From: Physcia stellaris
Taxonomy: Eukaryota > Ascomycota > Lecanoromycetes > Caliciales > Physciaceae
NCBI GenBank assembly: GCA_018902385.1
Contig: JABSSW010000026.1
Coordinates: 1-64,000, forward strand
Direction: 5' to 3'
DNA: 64,000 nucleotides
Shown here one piece after another: positions 13,429-25,243 of this stretch (position 1 is its first letter; each line of letters starts with the position of its first letter). Below the pieces are notes generated by a model. It did no database searches and was not told the origin of the DNA. It saw only the letters and a list, made by a program, of their open reading frames with translations. Both the position numbers and the translations under genes were made by a program.

Positions 13429-13600
13429 TGTTACGAACATGTTTGACAAATAAATTTGACAAATAGATAATTGATATGATAAATGATTAAACAAATATGT
13501 TTGAATCGAATTATGTTTTAATTTTTTGACGAAATTAACGTGATTTGAAATTTGACGTTCGCACATTGTTTGCAATTTCATCATTTTGTATTTATTTGTT
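13429..13600 (+). repeat. Start of probable 3' LTR of element B (end not resolved)
   Basis: An (A)n polypurine-like tract is followed directly by tgttacgaacatg, a typical Gypsy LTR start. There is no second LTR copy in the window, so the right border is not determinable. The end given is arbitrary within the AT-rich stretch. Confidence 0.45.
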
Positions 13601-15725
13601 TTTGCAAATTTATTGTTTTCGTCTAATTAATCAATAATACGTTTATTCAAACACGATTCATGATAATTCGCGATTTGCATTTTTAATAAAATCAAATTTT
13701 TGTTGTGAAACGTGTGAAAATATACGATTTTCGTTATTTTTTTGTTAACGAACATGCACATTTTCGTAATTGCATCGAACATGTACAATAATTCGAATTG
13801 TTGCGAAAATTTGTTGTTTGTCGTGAATTGAAATGAATTTTTTCATGATTTTTGCATGATCAATATATCGAATTTTTTTATGTTTTTTGTTTCGAACAAC
13901 GATATCATGATTTGAATTTTCGAATTATTGACGTTGTATTGTAATATAAATAACGTGTCGTTTTTTAACATTTTTTCATTGATTTGAATTTCGTATTTCG
14001 ATTCGTAACGTCAAATAAAAATGTTTTGATAATCGTGATCGAAAAATTTTTTTTTTTCAAATTTTTCGTATTTTTTTTTGATTTCTGATGTTTTTTTATT
14101 TTTGATCGATGACGTCGATTTATCATTTTTTCTGTTTCGAAATTTTTGTGAATTTGAAAATAATTGCGATAACATTATTGTTTCGATCGACAAAATTATT
14201 TTCACGTGAAATTCATGCGCGTTCGTTTTTTTGCGTTTGTTGATTTCGTTTAAATAAATTTTTTTTTTGTGATTTTTCGATGTTTTTTCGTTGTAATTTT
14301 TTTAATTGATTGAATTTTTTCGCAACGATTGTCGTTTCTGAATTTTCGTGAATTGTATTCATCGATTTCGAAATCGTTGTCATTTTGTTAACGACAATGT
14401 ATTGTTGTTTTTGAATTTCGAATTTCGTTGACGTAATCGAACGTTAATACAAAATTTTTTCGATTTTTTTTATTTTTTTTTGCATTTTTTTTTTCATGAA
14501 TTATGTGTTTTTCACATACACAACATTTGATTTTGTAATTTTTGTATATTTTTTTTTTTTTTGTAACATGCGCGTTTACGCAATAATCGCATCGTTGTTT
14601 TTTTTGTGCATTGAATTGTATTGTGTTCGTGATAATAAAATTTATAATATTAAATAATTTTGCACGTTTTGTTGAACATTAAACAAATTTTCAATTTTTT
14701 TTTCGATTATGATGTTGTTGTTTAACATGTTATTATTCATTTTTGAAATAATAATTTCAATAATTAAAATGTGATATTGTTGCATTATTGTGAATTTGTT
14801 TTTTCAAAATAAATACAGAATTTTTATTTTTTTAACTTTTTCACGTTTTCGTTTTTTTTTTTATTTTACGCATCGTCGTTTTTTTATTTTTTGTCGTTGT
14901 TAAATCGAATTTTTTTGATTTTTATTTCATTAATCATGATCGCGTAAATCGAAACGATCGTCGTTTTTGTTTTTTTATCGAATATCGTCGTTCATGCATT
15001 GTTGTCACGTAATTTTTTTGTTTTTTTTGCGTTTATTGCGTGTATCGCGAAATCATTATTGAAAAATTTTTTGATCGCGCGAATTTTTTTGATTTGTATG
15101 TTTTTTTTCGTAATGCACGTGTTGATTTCATTGACGATACGTATAATTTCGTATTGATTCAATTGTTGTTTTTTTTCGTTGTCGTTTAAACGTATTATAA
15201 TTTCGATGTTTTTGTTTGCGATAATTTTGAACGTTGAAAAAATCGCAACGACGATTGTTCAATTGCGTAAATTCGTTTTGATCGTGAAAATAAAAAAAAA
15301 TTTGAAAAAAATGATTATTTTTGTAATTTCATGACGAATCATGACATTGTTTTTTTTTCATTTTCGCGTGTTTTTTGTTGAATTGAACAATTATTTTATT
15401 CATTGCGTTCATTATGTTTTTTTGAATGAATGCAAATTGTGTATTTTCAAAATATGTCACGACGATTGTAAATCAATTTTCGATGATTTTTGATGATAAT
15501 TTTTTTTTTGTTCGAACGAATTTTCGACATTTTTTGATATTTTTCAACAACATTGTTTTTTGCTCGTGAACGTTTTCGTTCGTTTGATTCAACAACGATT
15601 ATGTTATTTTTTTTATCATTATCAATTGTTCATTGATCGATGCGCAAAAATTCGACGAATCGAATGACGCGTCAATCAAATCAATATCACGTTTCGTTGT
15701 TGAATTATTTCAAAAATTTAGTTTG
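13601..15725 (-). mobile_element. AT-rich remnant, probably a minus-strand retroelement fragment with gag-like zinc knuckle
   Basis: The plus strand is T-rich, meaning an A-rich sense strand on the minus side, the reverse of elements A and B. On the minus strand near 14,540-14,600 one frame reads CDYCVNAHVTKK, which resembles the CDYCxxxGHTKxxC knuckle of Copia-type gags. Upstream (14,880-15,180) is a lysine-rich helical-looking stretch. No RT or integrase was found, so it is a partial copy or one cut by element B. The change to normal base composition near 15,725 is abrupt. Confidence 0.45.
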
Positions 15726-16450
15726 TAGCATAAATTGTGTTTTTTCAATCCAGTCGTGCGACTTGGAAGCATATATCAGGATTATATCAGGGTTATCGCT
15801 AACAAACAGCGGGAATTGCGGGGGAGGAAGAAAGTTAAAATTTTTCGATGCCAAGGATTCTATAGTATTGTGCACCTCGGTGTAATGTACCTTTGGTTTT
15901 TGTCGTCATGGCACCTATCTTTGTTTCCCACAGATCGATAATTCAACTCCACGAATTCAGACTATTCCGCATAATCATAGTACAGATGTGCATTCAAGAG
16001 GCCCAAATGATAGGAGGTCCAATCTTTCCGAGGCTACACATGTACCGAAGCCCAAGACGCTCGTCGACTCGGAGTTTCCATTAAATATGCATTTCAGTCA
16101 AGTTGACTTCGTCTCGCTCCACATCTTGCCCTGTTGCATTGATCTTGACGTGGCATTGAATCGTAATAGCGAATAGTAATAGCGAGTGGAATGCCGCGCT
16201 CGTAACCACTTGGAGTAGCGAAACAAAGAAACTTACATTTCTATGGGAGGTGCAAGCTTTTTATTGCTTTGTGTGTTTAGTGTCCATTGTCTCCGCGCTA
16301 CATAATACTCTATGCTTCTCTCATTAGTCAAAACAGTTGCGAAAGCTTGACATCCGTGTTTTCCATCTCTTCTAATTTAAAACCAGTGAAACTCGATACC
16401 AACAATCTAAAATCACAGTTTAGCTTAAGACAATTGATTGGAAGTTTTAT
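15726..16450. other. Intergenic, no gene seen
   Basis: Ordinary base composition from about 15,730. Only short shadow ORFs. It includes the 3' flank of the NACHT-ankyrin gene. Confidence 0.6.
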
Positions 16451-19400
16451 TCAATCAATCAAAATAAAACAATAATAAATCATATATATTATCATCTTTG
16501 ATTGAATCCAAGTCAATTTCAGCAGGAAATATCGATTTTGGTGGGAGTTATCCTCGAGCTGCGAAAGAGGATGCAGCACAGTCATAATGGTTGAACAACG
16601 AGATGTAAAATTGGTCCAAAAAATCACCATATGGCATGGTGGAGGAGGGGTTCTTGCACCAGTTAATGGCTCCAGAATGCGGATGCACTCCATCTGGTCG
16701 CCTAGGATAGCGATATCGAGAGCTGTCAAACCACTTTCCCAGATTCGGAATTCTGAGGCGGTGTATCCGATGCCCTCCACTTCTAAGGTCACCCATGAGC
16801 GGTCACCCTCTCCTCGCCAAACAGATCCAGGATCATATAGGGCAACCCTAGTAGCTTCGCCACTTGATAGGGGAAAAGAAACGTGACCGCATGGAAAGCA
16901 CCAATTCCAAACATATTTACATCCAAAAATCAACGTGCTTTTGATAGAAGTAGCCGCATGATGTTCCAGTAGATGGTGGATTACCACCACATCCCCACTG
17001 ACAGCAGCCATATGCAGAGCAGTTAAGCCATACTGGTTCCGCGCGTCGATCTTTGCGTGAGCATTGAGTAGACTGTCGATGACACCTAAGAAGCTGCTGT
17101 CGTCGGGTATGTCCGAATTTGCCTTTCCAACGACTGCACTCATCAATGGAGTGACACCCTCTCTTCCCTTTGCATTCACATCTGCTCCTCTTTCGATAAG
17201 ACAATCGACACAATTCCTGTATCCACGACTTGCAACGATATGAAGTGCAGTGCCATCGTCGCATTCGGCCTCTATGTCGCCACCGCAATTTAATAGTAGT
17301 ATTAGTGCTTCCACATCTCCTTTCCACGAAGCAGCGTGAATAGGCTTACTTTCTCGACGAGGACTGCTATTTGAGTTGACTAGGGCACCATGTTCCTCCA
17401 GTATCATACCCAATTCTAACTGCCCTCTGACGCAGGCTTTGTAGAGAGGCGAAAAATAGAACTCGACGTCGGGATTAACTTCGGCACCATGGTCCAAAAG
17501 TATGCGCACCAGACTCTCGGACCCGTTTTCAATAGCACAAGTAAGTGGGGTACGATCATTTCTCAATATGAGATTCACGTCGGCACCATGATCAAGAAAT
17601 ATAGGTACCAGACTCTCGGATCCGTTTTCAATAGCACAAGTAAGTGCGGTATGGTCATTCCCCAATATCAGATTCGCTTCGGCACCATAGTCCAAGAGTA
17701 TGCGCACCAGACTCTCGGACCCGTTTTCAATAGCACGAGTAAGGTCATTCGGCAATATGAGATTTACTTCGGCATCATGGTTCAAAAGTATGCGCACCAA
17801 ATTCTCGGACTCTTTTTCAATAGCACAAGTAAGTGCGGTATGGTCATTCCCCAATATCAGATTCGCTTCGGCACCATAGTCCAAGAGTATGCGCACCAGA
17901 CTCTCGGACCCGTTTTTGATAGCATAAGTAAGTGCGGTATGGTCATTCCCCAATATGAGATTCGCTTCGGCACCATGGGCTAAAAGTATGCGCACCAGAC
18001 TCTCGGACCCCTTTTCAATAGCACAAGTAAGTGCGGTGGTGTCATGCCACGATTTGTGGTTCACCAAAGCACCTTTACCCAGAAGCCATCGCACTGTCTC
18101 TTCATCACCGTTTCGAGCTCTTGTGCACAACTGTGTTTCCCCTGAAGGGGAATTTACAAAATTGAGTCCGGCACCACGGTCAAGCAGTGATTGTAAGAAT
18201 GGGATGGGAGAATCCCATTCCACATTCGCAAACGGTGCATAACCACGCTCGTCTCCTGCATTGACATTCGCCCCTCTTTCCACGAGCAGGTGCGACACAT
18301 TGACAGATCCGTTTTTGACTGCTATATATAGCGGTGTCATATAATCTTTTGCAAGGCGCTCTATGTTCGCGCCATACTCGAGTAACATATTGACCGCAGT
18401 GACGTGATCTCTATAGGCTGCAAGATGCAATGCGGAGACACCGGTGTAAGTAAGCTCGTTCACATCGGGTGAGCTTCGTAGCAACTCCTTCAAAACTTCA
18501 TCTAGCCCGTGATAAGCAGCAATCGCACAGCCAGTACATCTTGTAAGGTCCGCTGGGCGCTTTGGCTTGTATGGATATTCATATTCACCAATACGAAATT
18601 CCAGCCATATTCGGGCTCCGTTTGCTAAGAAATTGTATATCTGAGCACTGACCTTGACACCCTGCACCGCAGTAGCATGGCTCGCCCAGTGCCTGGAGAC
18701 ATAATCCAGTAGATGGAATGGAAATGCTTCGTCGTCCTCGGAGGCCCGGTCCTCGAATTCGTCTTCTTCTGACGCGTCATCTGCACAAGAGTCGTAGTCA
18801 GCGATCTTGTTCCCAGCGTCGCCAGCTTCACCAGCCTCGTCGTCAATGAGCTGATTCTCAGCCTCGTCATCCTCGAGACCGTCGTTTTCACTATCGTCAT
18901 CCTTAACGATCTGAATCCTGGCGTTGTCGTTTTTATTTTCGTCGATCTCAACGTCGTCATCCTCAGAAAGGTCACTCTCAGAGTCGTCATCTTCATCACC
19001 GTCATCGTTAACTACCTGATTCTTGGCTTCGTCTACCTCATTTTCATAATTCTCCACGTCGTCATACTTATAATCGTCAGTCTCTGAGTCGTCATCTTCA
19101 ACAGAGTCAATTTCCGACTCGTATGATTGAAACACTCTGTAGCTTAAGTAAGTAATACAGTGTTCCGCGATCGTTGTATGTGCGCCTTGGAACCTAGACT
19201 TCAAGAGCTTGTCAAAGTAATCTTGAGCTGTGTAATGCACCATTCGGACCTGCTCTGTCTCATCATCAACGACTAAAAGACCAGCGCATGCATTCAAAGC
19301 ATCGTGAATAAGTGGTAACCCTTCAGGATCAAAGTCGTCTTCTCCAGGCACGATGGCCAAGGCTTCTTCAAGTTCTGGAATAGTCAAAGGCCGATAGGCG

Positions 19401-21244
19401 TAGGCAACCCAGCGTAGCAGGCTAATAGCAGCTTCTCGATCATCTTCGTTCTGAGCGTCAATCCTGCGAAGAGCATCATCATAAAGCTCGTTAAGCTCGC
19501 GCGGTAAGTTCTCAATAGCCTTCTTAAGCGCTTTGACACTTAGTTTCGTCGAGAGAGAATCCATATGAAGCTTAGCTGCCAGGAACCTAGAGTCAATAAT
19601 CAGCGTCAGTCATTGTGTCTCTGATCTGCATACGTATGACAGTCTGTCATGCATAAAAACTCGCCGAAGAAGTCTCGGACAGGTAGAATAAGCAGTGATT
19701 TATCGGACGGGCTCACAGAAGCTGAGGGTTCGCAGCCTGAATAGGCATATGGAAAGAGGAGATGATAGATATCTTACATTCCATTTGCCTTGCTAATGAT
19801 CCTATCCTTAATATCTGTTGCAAGTGTGATGTGTCCCTCAAGCAGATCAGAGAGTTTGCCGCCACTTGCAATCCGTGATGTTATGTATCTGCTGAGGTCA
19901 TCTTCTCTGGCGCTTATGTCTATAATCGAACCATCTTGAAACTCCTCTACAATCTTATCGATGGGACGAGTAGTTACCAAAAGTCGTATTTTGGATCGCA
20001 AAGCCTTGAGCTCCCGAATAAGAAAGCTGCGTACTTCGGCAGTGCATTCGTCAAGAGCATCGACGATCACATACGTTGCTTTTGGCTGCTTCAACAACTC
20101 ATGGAGTACTTTCAGTATCTCCTGTACGGTAGGCCTTGTCCGTTTATTGCCATGAACTCCATATAAACTTTCTATTGATTCCGGCGGCGTCTCGGAGTCG
20201 TCGACGAGCTGTAGACACAAGGCTGCGAGCAGATTTTCCGGTGTCTGTGTGTGTTCATCTTTGAAGTTACAGTACAAAGCTGCAACACTGACAGGGTCCT
20301 GGACTGAGGAGACATTCCGTAGGAAATCAACAACGACAGCGGCGAGGACTGACTTACCCGCGCCGGCTACTAAACATCAGAATACAAATCAGTGAGCGCT
20401 CCTGTAAATACTTACGAACGCCGCGACAACACAGTGTATCCTCCGGGCCAGTCAGCCATTGTTGGAATTCGGGGCTGTCAAGCAGCCACTGCCCTGTCCC
20501 TTGCTCGTGTTTTTTGATAATGTCTTCTTGGGTTTGAAAGAAATTCAAAGGAGAGAACCAGTCCAGGATGTGATGCTGATGCTTGGCTGACTCATCATTA
20601 GCTATCCTGACAATGCTTTAATTGGGCAACATTCTGACCTTTCTCTTTGAACTTTAGAACGGACATGCGTCTCTTGATGTCCTCAACGAGCTTACTGATG
20701 TTCGTAAGCTCCCTTTTCATGACTACTTTTGGCTGCAGCATACAGGACCTGGCCTTGCATAGCTAAGCCAATCCTGGTCTTGAGCCTCTCAATCTTCTTT
20801 AGTATCTCATCGCAGAATGTCTTGTCTAGTGTCCACGTCAAGGCGCTTGCAGCGGCCCTTTTCACGCTGTTTCTCGGCTTCAATCTCTTGGCGAGCTGCT
20901 CCAACGCTTCTCGAAGCTGTTCTATCGGTCCATTTTCTACGGCTAAACTCTTTATGCCCTCGATCCATGGTCCCACCTGACTCTGTTCCTCGACCTTATT
21001 CTGCAATCCTACGAGCATCTGTAGGATATCCGCTGCCTCTCGCGACAAAGTCTGTCGCTCCTTTGATGCGTTCTTTACGTCATGCAGGTAGCTGATCGCC
21101 TTTGCTGTTACACTAAAAGCATTTGCGAGTCAGTAAATGGCTACACTACAAGGCAGTTCACCACAAGGCTGGGGGTGGGGCAAATCGGAGAGCTACTTGC
21201 CTTATGAGTGTAGCAAGGCTGGCTGCAACGCCAATTGGTTCCAT
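16451..21244 (-). CDS. STAND/NLR-like protein: fungal N-terminal helical domain, NACHT NTPase, acidic region, ankyrin repeats
   Basis: Six exons join in frame into 1,455 residues: 21244-21201, 21112-20744, 20694-20639, 20586-20416, 20369-19778, 19586-16451. The first intron is GC-AG (donor AG|GCAAGT); the others are GT-AG. The N-terminus (MEPIGVAASLATLI) is the helical domain common in fungal STAND proteins. Next comes a WFSPLNF linker before the NACHT. Walker A AGAGKS is near residue 215, Walker B VIVDALDE near 325, and a LLVTTRP strand follows. The motif AAKLHMDSLSTKL marks the end of the NTPase region. Residues about 566-705 are strongly acidic. Ankyrin repeats then run to near the C-terminus, several almost identical. 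Such proteins act as intracellular receptors in fungal nonself recognition or cell death; ligand and effector are unknown here. The last ~60 residues look unlike ankyrin and may be wrongly spliced. The gene borders a RIP-mutated block. Confidence 0.88.
17480..18035 (-). repeat. Near-identical tandem ankyrin units inside the STAND gene
   Basis: About six consecutive copies of a 99-bp unit encoding 33-residue ankyrin repeats (core ESLVRILLDYGAEANLIL). One copy near 17,720-17,760 is three residues shorter (NDLTRAIE in place of NDHTALTCAIE). Neighbouring repeats outside this block are much more divergent. Confidence 0.85.
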
Positions 21245-22623
21245 TGTTGAAGTGCTAACAACTGAGATCACAAGCTGTCAACAGACATTGTCAGTGTAAT
21301 CGTGCTGCCAGGAAGCAATTCGATGACCCCAGCCGCAGCTCGAGACCACAAAACATTGAGGTTACACAACAGCCTCATATCTGCAAAATGATGTCAAGCT
21401 GCGTTTTGTCTTGAAGCCATTGAGACCACCAGAGTGAAGTCTACTGAACTAAGAAAAGAATGGGCGCGATTGCGATTTAGTCGCGACATCTTTGTCTAAA
21501 TTAGCACTAAACAAAACAGAATCTCCGAGAAAAAAACTTTGCTGAGCTTAGTACTCTCCAACATAAGACGTCATATGATACCCTAGGACTTAATTTCGGC
21601 AGACTTGAGCAACAACCCCGAATGCAAAACTCGATCCTCATGCCTTCCATCCATATGCTAGCTCCCAGGTAGAAACAAAATGACCTCAATTTAGAATTCC
21701 GCGTGACCAGCTCTTCATCTCCAGCCTCTCAATCCCTGCACTCGAGTGGGATCGTCGATGCTCAACTGTCCTCTTCGCGAGCACGGAGATCATGATAACT
21801 TGTAAGCTGTTGATGGATTTGAAATCAGCGTTTTTCATTCTTGGGTAGTGGTTGAGTTACAAAAGACGGGGTTTTCGGGTGTACACTTCCGCGATTGCAA
21901 ACTTTGGAGAAGGTTTAGAAGAGGTGGGTAAGGGGAGAGGGTGAGAATGCTCCGAAGATAACGAAGCACCGTGAATGTGAAATGTGTTTATTACTCACCT
22001 TGATTGGCGAAGGGCTTGACGCTGTTTATTAAGATGTGCAGATTTAACAGTGTGAAATGACAGGTATCGACGACGAGGTCAAAAATTGAAGTCTAGACGT
22101 CTTGCTGCATTGGTAATTGCATAGTCCATACCATAAAGTAGACAGCACTGTGGTCGATTCTCAATTCTGCACAATACCGGATTATGTATGTTTATAACCT
22201 TAATACGTCCAAATCTTTTCAACTGACAAGTGGCTTAGGTGGTAAAGCGGGACCAAGACTTTCCTTCGCAAGGAAACACCACACCAAGGACGGGCGTTCG
22301 ATTCAACGCGTCACCTATAAGCTAAGCGGCCGGCCGAAAGCAAATCCCTACGCCAGGGGTTTCTGTACTGAAGGACCTCCCAGAAGGGGGCTTCTTCAGG
22401 AGTCTTTTGCTTTTTGCACCTATGAACGACATCAGCAGAGGGCTTGATAAGCAGAAGGTTGTTTGCCTTCTTGATCTGTTGGTGGAGAAGGGAGTGCACG
22501 TGATATGTGTTAAACACAAAGTGATACCAGAACCAACACGGCTGAGCATCAGCTTCGACGCATTGAACCCTACCCGACATTAGCTATAACACAACCCTCA
22601 GTATTGTAACTTACCACTCTGTT
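21245..22623. other. Intergenic between divergent STAND gene and 22,624 gene
   Basis: 1.4 kb holding the promoters of two divergent genes. No convincing ORF. It contains the tRNA-like element listed at 22,224-22,314. Confidence 0.5.
22224..22314 (+). ncRNA. tRNA-like / Pol III A-box and B-box sequence, possibly a tRNA-derived SINE head or pseudo-tRNA
   Basis: tggcttaggtggtaaagc (from 22,231) forms a perfect 4-bp D-stem (GCTT/AAGC) around an A-box-like loop. A hairpin ttcctt-cgc-aaggaa follows, like a long variable arm. gttcgattc (about 22,295) matches the B-box. The acceptor ends pair only partly (tgac with gtca) and the T-stem is not canonical, so a working tRNA is unlikely. Confidence 0.3.
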
Positions 22624-24534
22624 ATGGCGCCTGTCACTCCTACTTCCCGACGCCAACCTTTTCAACCCGCCAGCGACCTCGATCCCGGAGCTCCAAACTT
22701 GAGAATGCCTCGCCACGACGAGAGTCCCAAGGGAGGAGTTGAAAGGCATTTCGATGCGATGCTTCCTCGAGTGGTCGCCGCAAGCCGCCGATTACAGAAC
22801 GCGACTGATGTACGCAACGAAGACGCATGGCCTACGCCTTCCAAACGCGCCGTGGAGATTGATCAGCTTACCTATGCCGTCAACGTCGCAATCCTTGACG
22901 ATGCTATTCAAGCCTGTGGAAAATTCTATGTCGATATGAACAGGGAATCGGCGCGCGGCGAGGTCCTTGATAACGCAGTAAAGGGGCTAGAGAAGCGCAA
23001 GATCAAAGTCGCGATTAAAGCGAAGAATGAGGAAACACGAGCTACAGTAGCCGATGAGGCCTACAAAGGGAACAAGAAGAAAAAGAAACCGAAGAAGGGG
23101 AAGGAAAAGGAGACGGCAATCATGACCGTTGAGGGACAAGATGCATCTACTTTTCCCGCGCCCAGTACGTCCATGCAGGCAAATGGCAGTCCTACGCGGT
23201 CAGGCGTGATTGCTGAAATCGGCAACGAGGTACGTTCAGCCTGTCGGGTTCCTCCGAATACAGCCATGCTAAAATAGCAGACGGCGCAGAGTTTGCCAAT
23301 CGTCATTAGTGGCACTCCCTCAACCGTCGACCAGTCTGACAGCCCAGCTAGTAGTAGTTCTGTTGAGATCTTGAGCGTAGAATCAGCATCATCCGCCACT
23401 GAATCTACAGGTCAGAATACTTCTAGGCGCCTGGCCATTGACATCAAGCAGGGGAGTGATGGGATGGATATCAACATTGATGATGCCGACCCCATACTTT
23501 TGGGCGCACAGACCGTTGGAAATGACAGCTTGAACGAAGAGCAAACTCCAGTATCTCGGGTGCCGCGAAAATATCCTCGGTTTCCAGATCCACAGATGAT
23601 GAATGGTAGCTTCACGGACGCTATCTGCCAGTATGATGACTTCACCGTCAAGCCTATCCTGGCACTAACTCTTAAAGACGTCACGCCACTTATGCACATC
23701 CCCAATCGTGAGCGCTGCATCCTTTTGAAGCATTTCGAGGTTGGTCTCGACGGTATCGAAGCCATTGTAGCTGGAGAAGTCATCATCCCCGAGAGCCTGT
23801 TTTGGAAAAAGCAAGTACGCGAAGATCGCCTGGGTAAGCTCGGAACTCTCAAAAGTGGCCGTGGCGGCTATAGTAAGGAGCTCGAGGACCATCAGCGTCG
23901 TTGTCACTATGGAGAAGGAAGATGGATATTTTTCGGTATCAAATTCAAGCAAAGCCACAGCGAGAAGAAAAAGGGCAAAGGAAAATGGGGCTGTTTTGGT
24001 GCTCCTCTGGAGGCTGTTCAACGCTTCGATGCGGTCGAGGAACAGATTGCTGTGGGCGGTGGTACAGACATCAAGGGCAAAGCCGTCCCGTCTCGTTCGG
24101 AGAGATTCCTACGTACTAATGTCAAATTCTCGTCCGGTGGCGTCCCGTGCATGGACCTTTGGAACGGGGCGGAGGAATGGGATGATGGAGTGTGGATCGA
24201 AGTGCGTAAAGCCATGGCTAGCAGTTGCTTGGTCGTCAATACACTATATCAGACTAAGGATCAGAAGAACCCCACGACTGCAGGATCCTCGTCAACGATC
24301 AACCAACCGCACTGCAAACAGCCTGAGTCGCTGGCGACACCAAGCACACGGTCGTCCAGTCCGATCAACAAAATGGACGGTTCTGCTGATATCAAAGCTA
24401 AGCGTAAACGTGGCCACAGCACCGCGGGCGAAACCCCCGGTAAAGGTGAAGGCTGCAAAAAGACAAAAAGCAAGCCGCTTGAGGAAGATGAAGTGGGTAT
24501 CATCCAAGAGATGCTAGCTAATCAGACGACATGA
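22624..24534 (+). CDS. Conserved-looking hypothetical, lysine-rich, function unknown
   Basis: Two exons (22624-23229 and 23278-24534) give 620 residues. The intron 23230-23277 starts GTACGT, has a GCTAAAA branch-like site and ends TAG, with a second possible acceptor CAG three bases later that keeps frame. Residues ~115-165 contain a basic KKKKKPKKGKEK tract that could be a nuclear localisation signal. The middle of exon 2 (about 23,580-24,230) is the most ordered part, with aromatic blocks such as GEGRWIFFGIKF and CMDLWNGAEEWDDGVWIEV. The C-terminus is Ser/Lys-rich with KRKRG. I do not recognise the family. A nuclear role is only inferred from the basic tracts. Confidence 0.75.
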
Positions 24535-25243
24535 GCTATGATGATCGGAGCCTTTGCCGAGAAAGAATGCTGGTACCTTCATCGAGACATATTCAAGTAT
24601 CTCATGGTCTGATATCGTGCAATTTTGCCTCTCATGCATTGTCAGTAGTATCCTGGATATCTCGTTCTGGCAAGACGCGTGCGGTTGTGACATGAAGAGA
24701 GCATCATCCTTTGATTCGTAGAAATTTATTTAAGATTGAAACTGTCAACGACGGCTAGGTGTAGCTTGTTTGTCATTTCAATCGTTATCGAGAAGGACAA
24801 AGTTGGGATGAAGTGGATTCAGAGACGTAATTCAGCCCTATGCTAGCCCAACTTCCACTTGGCTCGATAGGGTTTAGCCAAATCACTCACTTTCCGCGGG
24901 ATCCCTGCCAGATCAGGAACCCCTCCGTCATTCGCTTCTCGCGTGCACTGCTTCACCCAGAACATTGACCTCTTCCACTTGACAACAGCAGCACTTTCTG
25001 CAATCCTGCAATCAACTGTTCCAACTCTTCACCAAATGATCAACTAAGCAACAACCAAATTCCGTGCTGTTCTTACACTTTATCCTCCAATCTTTGCCCT
25101 GGTGATTGACCTCGCAATCTATGACTGGAGTCAATGCTGAACCACTCCACCACTGCTTCTGTAAGCCCGCTGTTACATCGGATTACTTCCAAAGCTATCT
25201 TCTAACATTTGCCCCCTAAGAAGTCTACTAATAAAGCGCCATC
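24535..25243. other. Intergenic, no gene seen
   Basis: 3' flank of the previous gene and promoter/5' UTR of the Sds3-like gene. Pyrimidine-rich, with short A/T tracts. No supported feature. Confidence 0.5.

Noticed and set aside
20602-20638. 37-bp intron ending GATAG in the STAND gene
   Set aside because: Too short. The acceptor at 20,587 gives a 52-bp intron with a GCTAATG branch site and keeps the WFSPLNF frame.
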